Below, in pieces: positions 1-5,684 of a stretch of DNA of 38,434 nt; the stretch's first letter is position 1, and every line of letters starts with the position of its first letter. The translations under genes were made by a program, and so were the position numbers. A model generated the notes under the pieces. The model was not told where the DNA came from, did not search any database, and saw only the letters and a list, made by a program, of their open reading frames with translations. The DNA comes from Acinetobacter gyllenbergii CIP 110306 = MTCC 11365 (lineage in GTDB: Bacteria > Pseudomonadota > Gammaproteobacteria > Pseudomonadales > Moraxellaceae), in contig NZ_ATGG01000021.1 of the NCBI RefSeq assembly GCF_000413855.1, forward strand, positions 1 through 38,434. The letters run 5' to 3'.

Positions 1-95
1 ATGGTCGGAGCAGTAGGATTCGAACCTACGACCCCCTGGTCCCAAACCAGGTGCACTACCAGGCTGTGCTATGCTCCGAAATTGGGGTGAATGAC
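1..95. repeat. attL: attL direct repeat (left prophage boundary)
   Basis: These 95 bases recur without mismatch at 38340-38434, where the window ends, so the true repeat may be longer. The repeat holds an entire tRNA-Pro gene and the CCA end of a second tRNA. With the integrase gene next to it and a full set of phage genes between the copies, this is the left attachment site. The crossover point inside the repeat cannot be placed from sequence alone. Confidence 0.93.
2..78 (-). tRNA. tRNA-Pro (anticodon UGG), left copy
   Basis: On the minus strand a 77-nt cloverleaf can be drawn: acceptor CGGAGCA pairs with TGCTCCG, followed by discriminator A and an encoded CCA. The anticodon loop reads TTTGGGA (anticodon TGG) and the T-loop reads TTCGAAT. 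It is identical to the copy at 38341-38417. The gene looks intact, so both sides of the prophage retain a usable tRNA-Pro. Confidence 0.95.
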
Positions 96-107
96 GGGAT
101 TCGAACC
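83..107 (-). pseudogene. 3' remnant of a second tRNA (probably tRNA-His)
   Basis: Immediately upstream of tRNA-Pro on the minus strand lies a tRNA 3' half: T-loop TTCGAAT, T-stem 3' strand CCCGT, acceptor 3' strand CATTCAC, then C and CCA. The C discriminator fits tRNA-His, whose G-1 pairs with C73. The T-stem 5' strand reads TGGGG and does not pair with CCCGT beyond three bases, and no D-arm or anticodon arm follows. It is therefore a fragment carried by the phage end. The right repeat contains only its last 13 nt before the window stops. Confidence 0.6.
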
Positions 108-110
108 CCA

Positions 111-288
111 CACAAATTAAAAATAATTCAATATATAACAATAGATTAAGATTTCATAAGTCTAAAAAATGGCAAATATGGGAATAAATGGTCATTGGTA
201 CGGTCATTGCATCAGGAGAACGATCGCAAAAGTTAAAAAAGAGAAATAGCATTATTGAGTGCTATGTTTAGCCGAGTAATGGAGTAAT
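111..288. other. Non-coding att flank with possible integrase arm sites
   Basis: No convincing gene is seen here. The segment is AT-rich and lies between attL and the int terminator. It contains two direct copies of GGTCATTG (190-197 and 202-209), 12 bp apart, which could be arm-type integrase or excisionase sites. It also holds a small inverted repeat ATAGCA-N8-TGCTAT around 246-265. Assignment to integrase binding is inference from position only. Confidence 0.35.
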
Positions 289-320
289 AAAAAAAAAGTA
301 CCTAAATAATTCAGGTACTT
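289..320 (-). terminator. Rho-independent terminator of int
   Basis: On the minus strand an 8-bp stem (AAGTACCT at 296-303 with AGGTACTT at 313-320; 9-nt loop) is followed by a run of nine T (A run at 289-297 on the plus strand). It lies 49 bases past the int stop codon and is oriented to end int transcription. Confidence 0.85.
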
Positions 321-345
321 ATTGCTTACTTTTCAGAGTAATTAT

Positions 346-360
346 TTAGTGAATCACTAT
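346..360. promoter_or_regulatory. Operator-like palindrome beside int
   Basis: TTAGTGAATCACTAT matches the palindrome ATAGTGA-N-TCACTAT seen in the repressor region (9035-9059) and before the accessory genes (10496-10531, 12081-12116). It is just downstream of the int stop codon, so it does not act as a simple int operator. It could affect a promoter reading towards attL or antisense to int. Confidence 0.5.
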
Positions 361-368
361 CTTGGTTA

Positions 369-1523
369 TTACTGCTGAATATATTGATTAATTTTAGATA
401 AATAGTCTGGCATATCTTCAGCAATCAATTTGCCGTAATGCTTATAGATCATAGATGTATCAGCGTGCCCCAGCTGCTCCGCAATCCACTCCGGGGGAAC
501 TTGGCCACTCGATAATAATTGGCTCGCAAAAGTATGACGACCTTGGTTGATCCCCCTTTTTCGTACCTTCGCTTTTCTGAGGTGTTTGCCCCATCGATAG
601 CGCAATTCGTGGTATTCAAAATGTGTCGATCGTTCTCGATTGAGCCAAACGAATCTTAAACGCTCCTCCTTATAACTATGGTTATCACGCTGCAGTACTT
701 CTATCACTTGCGTTCTCGTATTACCCGTAATGCGATATTGTTCTTTAAGTGCATCCAATGCTGGCTGTAATAGCTTGATTTCACGCTTTCGACGACGATT
801 TTTAGTTACTCGGTAAACACCACGAACATAAGACCGGTTTATTTGAATTGTTCCTTTCTCCATGTTGATATCTTCCCATGCGATCGGGATCTGTTCCGAC
901 ATAGATAAGCCAGTCCAGAATAAACATGGCAAAAGGTTTTCTATATCGAGATCCGTTTCAGTTTGTAGAATGCGATTAATTTCTGATTTCGTGAATGGAT
1001 CTGGCTCTGGAGTATCAGCCTGGTGGATGGTGATGTTTTGGAATGGATCAAAGGCCACTTTATTCTCGTCGCGCCATACTGCGTGTACTTGTGAGAATCT
1101 AGTGATAATTTCACGGATCGTTTTACTGCTGTGGGTTTCCTTCAGTTGCTTAATCCACTTTTTCACTTGTTTGGTCTCAATTTCTTCGGGATGTAATTTG
1201 CCCCATTTGGGGTTTATGTGGTTTTTTACATGCCCTTCATAAGATGCATAAGTACTCGGAGCCACATCCTTTTTGATGTCATCTAAGTAAATTTTTGCAT
1301 AGTACGAGATCTGGTTCTCCTTTAAATTTTTGGAATTTGGGAAGTGTCTTGAAAGCTCGAACTTTCCCATTTTCATTTCTAAAGAGATCAATTCAGCCCA
1401 TTGCTTGGCTCGTTCTGTGTGCTCTGGAGTCGCTTGCCAATCTAAAGGCTCTTTCATGTGCTCTCCTTTATAGAGAATCCACATTCGTAGGCTGTTGCCA
1501 CGACACTCGATACCCGCTGCCAT
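369..1523 (-). CDS. int: Tyrosine-type phage integrase
   Basis: This 384-aa site-specific recombinase should insert and excise the prophage at the neighbouring tRNA locus. The N-terminal ~60 residues look like an arm-type DNA-binding region, followed by a SAM-like core-binding domain (about 70-165) and a C-terminal catalytic domain. The catalytic domain shows GRHTFAS (about residue 330), the LGH box (about 350) and the nucleophile region IYKHY (about 360). Where the first catalytic Arg is expected (TGLRxxE) the sequence reads TGLSMSE, and the His of HxxR is Asn (INQGR). The start ATG follows TAGGAAATATT, a usable ribosome-binding site. It is monocistronic, with its own terminator at 289-320 and the early-operon terminator just upstream. 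Confidence 0.93.
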   Translation of the reverse strand: MAAGIECRGNSLRMWILYKGEHMKEPLDWQATPEHTERAKQWAELISLEMKMGKFELSRHFPNSKNLKENQISYYAKIYLDDIKKDVAPSTYASYEGHVKNHINPKWGKLHPEEIETKQVKKWIKQLKETHSSKTIREIITRFSQVHAVWRDENKVAFDPFQNITIHQADTPEPDPFTKSEINRILQTETDLDIENLLPCLFWTGLSMSEQIPIAWEDINMEKGTIQINRSYVRGVYRVTKNRRRKREIKLLQPALDALKEQYRITGNTRTQVIEVLQRDNHSYKEERLRFVWLNRERSTHFEYHELRYRWGKHLRKAKVRKRGINQGRHTFASQLLSSGQVPPEWIAEQLGHADTSMIYKHYGKLIAEDMPDYLSKINQYIQQ

Positions 1524-1555
1524 AATATTTCCTAAAATTTACATAAACTTATTCT

Positions 1556-1587
1556 AAAAAAAATGCGCCTCATTCGGAGGCGCATTT
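1556..1587 (-). terminator. Strong terminator of the early/replication operon
   Basis: A perfect 11-bp stem (AAATGCGCCTC at 1561-1571 with GAGGCGCATTT at 1577-1587; 5-nt loop) is followed on the minus strand by an eight-T run (1563-1556). It closes the long leftward operon that starts at about 9018 and insulates int. Confidence 0.9.
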
Positions 1588-1603
1588 GAGGTGTTTTATA
1601 GGT

Positions 1604-2341
1604 TTAGAATGGGAGCTCATTCCGTCTGAAAGATTCAGTACGCAATGAACTTAATAGGAAACCGTCGGATTTTTCTATGAGGTCATCGAGGGCTTGATCG
1701 GGTAAATCTGATATTGCATAGCCTTTGTATTTCCCATAAAAAATATGAGTTGGAGTTCTGGCCAACTCTGAAAACTTATATAACTCTTCTATTGATTTAA
1801 TCTGTCTTTGCTGGCAAATGGCTTTGAGCACTTCAAATGTGGTATCGCAATCCTGAGTAGCACAATGTGCAAATCTCAATTCATGCGCTGTCTGTGACCT
1901 GTTTTCACTCAAATAAAGTGCCAATACAGATAATTTATGCGATTCAAGCTGTGGCCACAAATATCGGGACATTGCTAAAGTGCAAATACGCTTGATATGG
2001 CTTGTGTCATATCCTGCTCTTGTTATTGCATCAACGTCATAATCAATATTGTGCCCTATCAGATATTCTGGATTCACACCGTCCGCGAATTTAAAATCAG
2101 TAAATGGCGGAGCATTTACAAGATCCTCATCTACAATCAAATGAACGGCCATAGCAGATAAATCTATAGGTTCACTCGGTTTATAGCGTTTATTAAAACG
2201 ATAATTTGATAATTTTAGTAAAAAGCCATCATCAAACACATCAATACCAATATAGCCAGCTTCAATGATGTCACCATGTAATTTGTGGGTTTCCGTGTCG
2301 AAAATAAAACCTCGATTTGAATACATATTCATTCCATCCAT
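1604..2341 (-). CDS. DnaQ-like 3'-5' exonuclease
   Basis: This 245-aa protein has the DEDD exonuclease signature: Exo I motif FDTET near the N-terminus, Exo II GHNIDYDVD around residue 97, and Exo III H-x4-D in HCATQDCDTTFEVL around 160 (DEDDh type). The C-terminal part (GKYKGYAISDLP, then a short helical tail) resembles the small domain often fused to RNase T/exodeoxyribonuclease X-like phage nucleases. It likely trims single-stranded 3' ends during phage replication or recombination, alongside SSB two genes upstream. It is the last gene of the early operon, and its start overlaps the preceding zinc-ribbon gene by 13 bases. A second start six codons in (MYSNRG) is possible. Confidence 0.82.
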   Translation of the reverse strand: MDGMNMYSNRGFIFDTETHKLHGDIIEAGYIGIDVFDDGFLLKLSNYRFNKRYKPSEPIDLSAMAVHLIVDEDLVNAPPFTDFKFADGVNPEYLIGHNIDYDVDAITRAGYDTSHIKRICTLAMSRYLWPQLESHKLSVLALYLSENRSQTAHELRFAHCATQDCDTTFEVLKAICQQRQIKSIEELYKFSELARTPTHIFYGKYKGYAISDLPDQALDDLIEKSDGFLLSSLRTESFRRNELPF

Positions 2342-2529
2342 CTTACACAGTCACTGCTAGAACATTCGGCAGCGATATGACCATTGTGTGCACTTATTTG
2401 ATAGCGCATTTTGCCCGTTGTACACACAGGACAATTCATTTCACTCTGGATGATTAATTGGGGTTTATTGGTACCATGTTTGTCTGTGATTGCCTGACGT
2501 GCGATCACAATATTTTGAAAATCCATCAT
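2329..2529 (-). CDS. Small zinc-ribbon protein, function unknown
   Basis: This 66-aa protein has four well-placed cysteines (CPVC around residue 34, then CSSSDC near the end), indicating a single zinc ribbon. Such small proteins are common in phage early operons and may bind nucleic acid or protein. Its 3' end overlaps the exonuclease gene, and it begins 8 bases after the ssb stop codon, so the three genes are probably translated together. I do not recognise a named family. Confidence 0.7.
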   Translation of the reverse strand: MMDFQNIVIARQAITDKHGTNKPQLIIQSEMNCPVCTTGKMRYQISAHNGHIAAECSSSDCVRWME

Positions 2530-2537
2530 TATTATCC

Positions 2538-2891
2538 TTATACTGGGTTAGCGATCGGCTGTGTATCAAGCATTTGCATCTGGCTTACTTTTACTTCAGT
2601 CACATAGCGTTCGATTCGCTTTTCGTCTGTGTACTTACGTGTATGAAGAGATCCTTCGATATATACCTTTGCGCCTTTGGCAAGATATTGGACTGCGATC
2701 TCACCTAAACGGCCATAAGCCACGATACGATGCCACTCTGTATTTTCACGCCATTCCCCTGAACGCTGGTCTTGCCAGCGATCCGAAGTTGCTATCGAGA
2801 ATTGGGCATAAGAGCCACCATTCGGAAAGTTTTTAGATTGAGGGTTCGCTCCAAGTGAGCCGACCAAGATGACTTTGTTTACGCCTCTCAT
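2538..2891 (-). CDS. ssb: Single-stranded DNA-binding protein
   Basis: This 117-aa OB-fold protein has the classical start (RGVNKVILVGSLGANP), the FSIATSDRW strand, TEWHRIVAYGRLGE and the YIEGSLHTRKY segment. It would coat ssDNA at phage replication forks. It stops right after the OB fold and lacks the long flexible linker and the acidic DDDIPF-type tip by which bacterial SSBs recruit host partners. The start ATG overlaps the TGA of the upstream gene, and a strong ribosome-binding site (GGGGGAG) sits just before it. Confidence 0.95.
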   Translation of the reverse strand: MRGVNKVILVGSLGANPQSKNFPNGGSYAQFSIATSDRWQDQRSGEWRENTEWHRIVAYGRLGEIAVQYLAKGAKVYIEGSLHTRKYTDEKRIERYVTEVKVSQMQMLDTQPIANPV

Positions 2892-3286
2892 AGCTCCCCC
2901 TTCGTCTGTAAATATTTAATTTTGGTATGAACACAATTGGTGTCACGATCCAGTACTTCTGAGATGTAGGGAACCTTGAATTTTTCCTGAAGCATCGCTT
3001 TTAAAACCGCAACTTCACAATCCCACCAACTGCCTCGAGTACGACGAAATGCATGTCTTGGTCTACCCCCTTTACTTGGTGGTAATCCTCTGACCCTAAG
3101 CCAATCAACCTTTTGACGCACTCGCTTAACGGTACAATCCAATACATCTGCAATTTCAGTAAATGTTTTATGCTCCTCGAGCATAGTTTCCAGAACGATT
3201 AATTCTGAATCCCACCAGGTACCATGGGTGCTTTTTATTTTGGATGGTCTACCCATTTTTTTAAAATTTAAGACAGCCATATTCAT
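2888..3286 (-). CDS. Tandem SANT/HTH-like DNA-binding protein with AT-hook-like motifs
   Basis: This 132-aa protein consists of the same ~57-residue unit twice. Unit 1 starts with GRPSK (about residue 12) and contains GTWWDSELIVLETML...IADVLDCTV...KVDWL. Unit 2 starts with GRPRH (about 74) and contains GSWWDCEVAVLKAML...ISEVLDRDT...KIKYL. Each unit combines a GRP AT-hook-like element with a three-helix Myb/SANT-like fold whose third helix should read DNA. It may be an early regulator or a nucleoid- or origin-binding protein. It is coupled by ATGA overlaps to both neighbours, and its ribosome-binding site is CAGGAGA. The function is inferred from fold-like features only. Confidence 0.7.
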   Translation of the reverse strand: MNMAVLNFKKMGRPSKIKSTHGTWWDSELIVLETMLEEHKTFTEIADVLDCTVKRVRQKVDWLRVRGLPPSKGGRPRHAFRRTRGSWWDCEVAVLKAMLQEKFKVPYISEVLDRDTNCVHTKIKYLQTKGEL

Positions 3287-3594
3287 GCTGATATCTCCTG
3301 TTGATCCAGTTCACAACGACATTTACCTAGGCGGAAATATTCGATTGGTCCTGGTGCATCTTTTGGAGTTATTTCATAACGTGACAACACATAAGTACGT
3401 ACTGCAGCTTTAACTGTGATGTCATCGCCATCAATTTTGGTAATTCTTCCTTGGTGGGCTGTTTGATTGACAAGGATTTCACCATTACCAATACGCTTTC
3501 TTTTTTGGATCAAGAAATTTACTTCATCATCAACCTTGTATAAATCAAAGTTTGGAATGATAAGACCACCACATTTACATTGATATTTAGACAT
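3283..3594 (-). CDS. Hypothetical protein with N- and C-terminal cysteine pairs
   Basis: This 103-aa protein carries CKCGG at residues 6-10 and CRC near residue 93, which could form one zinc site bringing both ends together. The middle is beta-rich (GEILVNQTAHQGRITKIDGDDITVKAAVRTYVLSR split over strands), like a small SH3 or OB barrel. I do not recognise the family. A strong GGAGGGA ribosome-binding site overlaps the end of the preceding gene, so it is part of the tightly coupled early operon. Confidence 0.65.
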   Translation of the reverse strand: MSKYQCKCGGLIIPNFDLYKVDDEVNFLIQKRKRIGNGEILVNQTAHQGRITKIDGDDITVKAAVRTYVLSRYEITPKDAPGPIEYFRLGKCRCELDQQEISA

Positions 3595-3596
3595 GG

Positions 3597-4337
3597 CTAT
3601 CCCTCCTTCGCTTCTTCATGTTTTTCTGCGATGCACTCTTCAAGATGCTGGATACAACGGGATTTAGATTCGAATGGACCTTGCCAACATTCACCGAAAT
3701 GAATGTCCCACTCAATCAAACCGTTTTCATTAAATTTGGAGATCTGAACTCTGCCAAAAAATGGCACTTCATGTGCGAACCAATGTTCATTGTCATCTGT
3801 GCCAAATTCTATTTTAGAGTTTTGGGCAATTACTTCAGCCTTATAGACATTTTCGGCATGTTTAATCAAATTCGCGACTGGCGTACCTTTCATAAACCAA
3901 GTTTGATCAATCATGCAGTCGTTTTCTAATAACTGATTAGAAAACGCACTTACCTGTTTTGTTAGATCATCAATTTGTTTATAGAGGTTTTTCCAATATT
4001 TATTTGGATTTTCATGATGGTCTCGGATAACTGATTTGACCAATTCTTCGATCTCGCTATCCGTCAAAAACTCTTTTTGGCCTAATCTTTTTTGTTCATC
4101 TAACTGTCTGCAAATTTCAGCATCTAAATAATCACGTGAAGATGGATGGCCTATTTTCTCACCAACAATATATTGAAGTCGTTGAGTTTCATTTTTCAAT
4201 TCGGTTATTTCTTTATTTAGAAAATTCCAAATTTTATGTGCAGCATCAGTTGCTCTATGCTGAAACGAACCATCGATATTTTTGGCTAATGCCCATTCAG
4301 GTGCATATTTCTTATATTCAATTTCAAAATTTGACAT
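3597..4337 (-). CDS. Hypothetical early protein
   Basis: This 246-aa mostly helical protein is of unknown function. The N-terminal two thirds are rich in E, K, Q and L with likely coiled-coil stretches (about residues 38-60 and 125-145). The C-terminal part has a strand-rich motif FGRVQISKFNENGLIEWDIHFG followed by a helix rich in Glu and His. The layout is like that of Ead/Ea22-type accessory early proteins, but no diagnostic motif is visible. AGGAGGT lies just before the start, and the gene sits 2 bases from the next in the operon. Confidence 0.6.
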   Translation of the reverse strand: MSNFEIEYKKYAPEWALAKNIDGSFQHRATDAAHKIWNFLNKEITELKNETQRLQYIVGEKIGHPSSRDYLDAEICRQLDEQKRLGQKEFLTDSEIEELVKSVIRDHHENPNKYWKNLYKQIDDLTKQVSAFSNQLLENDCMIDQTWFMKGTPVANLIKHAENVYKAEVIAQNSKIEFGTDDNEHWFAHEVPFFGRVQISKFNENGLIEWDIHFGECWQGPFESKSRCIQHLEECIAEKHEEAKEG

Positions 4338-4340
4338 GAT

Positions 4341-4544
4341 TTAACCTCCTATCCGTTGTTTTATTCGTGAATTTGCACTTGATTGTTCCTTACGCTCTAC
4401 GAGGGTAAAAACCGAACATTCGCAACGTGGACAAACATTGTCAGTCATGCCCTGTTTTTTGTTGTATTTACCAATCAATTCTTTTTGATTTCCCACCCAA
4501 CGGCAGCGACGACATTTCCAGTCCATTTCGTCATATTTACTCAT
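4341..4544 (-). CDS. Small zinc-ribbon protein, function unknown
   Basis: This 67-aa protein has two CxxC knuckles (CRRC at about 10-13 and CPRC at about 38-41) separated by a basic loop, a typical treble-clef or zinc-ribbon arrangement. It may be a nucleic-acid adaptor. Its start codon overlaps the stop of the upstream DUF2528 gene and it has a good AGAAGGAG ribosome-binding site. Confidence 0.65.
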   Translation of the reverse strand: MSKYDEMDWKCRRCRWVGNQKELIGKYNKKQGMTDNVCPRCECSVFTLVERKEQSSANSRIKQRIGG

Positions 4545-4981
4545 GAAGAAGCTCCTTCTGGTAGAACTGGACTGAATTCAAAATCCTCACCACTTACATA
4601 ACTTTCAAAATGAATTTTGATAATCTCAAAACAGTCGCTATACCAGCCTTCTTCCTGAAAAATAGTATTGACTCCCCATTTATAAGGAGGGATTCCAACG
4701 CTCTCTTTACCTTCAAAACAGGCAAAAAATACGGACTTTCCAATCATTTTCAATATGACTGCAACAATGTCTCCATTATTTTCTTTGAGCCTGTCTTTGT
4801 GGCCAGACCAAAAATTATTGTGCTCATGAAGCATTTCATCGTTGCATTTAATAACAACCGTGAACTCTAAATCACAGACATCACTCCATTTGTCATAGGA
4901 GACTTTGTATGTACGTGGTTCACATTGTAAATGTGTTGGAATTTCCGCTTGATCGGTTTGTACTGTAGAATCGTTTTGCAT
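4541..4981 (-). CDS. DUF2528-like protein
   Basis: The core segment NNFWSGHKDRL...NGDIVAVILKMIGK, followed by WGVNTIFQEEGW and an acidic C-terminus, matches my recollection of the DUF2528 family, found mainly in prophages and of unknown biochemical role. I place the start at 4981 (146 aa), because GGAGAGCAATT lies directly before that ATG. The longer reading from 5014 would start inside a strong hairpin (5005-5036) with no ribosome-binding site. It follows an unknown gene in the early operon. Confidence 0.7.
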   Translation of the reverse strand: MQNDSTVQTDQAEIPTHLQCEPRTYKVSYDKWSDVCDLEFTVVIKCNDEMLHEHNNFWSGHKDRLKENNGDIVAVILKMIGKSVFFACFEGKESVGIPPYKWGVNTIFQEEGWYSDCFEIIKIHFESYVSGEDFEFSPVLPEGASS

Positions 4982-5004
4982 AATTGCTCTCCGGTGATTG
5001 TGTG

Positions 5005-5036
5005 ACACATACAAAAGTGGCCGCTTTTGTATGTGT
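5005..5036 (-). other. Intercistronic 13-bp hairpin in the early operon
   Basis: ACACATACAAAAG (5005-5017) pairs perfectly with CTTTTGTATGTGT (5024-5036) across a 6-nt loop. No T run follows on either strand, so it is not a standard terminator. In the mRNA it sits between two early genes and may act as an RNA-processing or stability element, or a protein-binding site. Confidence 0.7.
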
Positions 5037-5046
5037 GCCTGTAAAA

Positions 5047-5661
5047 TTAGAAAAATGAACGTGAACTTTCAGATCCAGACTTCGCTTTACCTAGAAGTGC
5101 TTTAAGTAAAAATAGATGGGCTAAAGCATCTGCAAGATCTTCTGTGCTTTTACCGTTACTTTTTTTAGATTCTGGAAATTCAGGCAAATTTAATAAATTG
5201 TAGAAATCCTCTGTATACGCCCATTGATGAATCTGCTTTTCCTTTAAATCACCTTTTGGTGAATGCCATTCCTTACATTTTTTGCAGTACTCAACATTTG
5301 ACATAAGTTGTTTATCTTTGAAGACCACAACAATAGAACGACCATGTTCAGGTAAATTTGCTGCTTCTGAAAAAATTGAATCAACTTTTTGATGTGCTGG
5401 GATTGCTTCGATTTGAACGGTGAAACGATGAGCATTTGATTCATTTAAAATCGCATCAGCAAAGTTATAAACGTTCTGTAAGAACGAACCTGAGTTAGAG
5501 CCAACACCAACGGGATAGCCCAGTTTTTGTTGTAATTCATCGCGGTGAATAGTTTGACTGTCTAATTGATTTAAACGATTTATTAGAAATTCACCAACTT
5601 CCATCGATATTGGTAACGAAGCTTGCAGAAATGCTGGTGTTGAAATATTTAACTTATACAT
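5047..5661 (-). CDS. Hypothetical early protein
   Basis: This 204-aa protein is of unknown function. It contains a CKKCKEWH motif at about residue 126, a possible partial zinc knuckle, and a C-terminal helix rich in Ala, Leu and Lys (LADALAHLFLLKALLGKAK) before a Ser-rich tail. It lies directly downstream of the primase/helicase gene, so it may help replication. The start is supported by AAGGAAAATC. No family is recognised. Confidence 0.6.
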   Translation of the reverse strand: MYKLNISTPAFLQASLPISMEVGEFLINRLNQLDSQTIHRDELQQKLGYPVGVGSNSGSFLQNVYNFADAILNESNAHRFTVQIEAIPAHQKVDSIFSEAANLPEHGRSIVVVFKDKQLMSNVEYCKKCKEWHSPKGDLKEKQIHQWAYTEDFYNLLNLPEFPESKKSNGKSTEDLADALAHLFLLKALLGKAKSGSESSRSFF

Positions 5662-5684
5662 AATGATTTTCCTTAAAAATGGGA

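Noticed and set aside
862..1242. 126-codon plus-strand frame opposite int
   Set aside because: It lies wholly within the integrase gene, is antisense to clear catalytic motifs, and its translation has no protein-like domain features.
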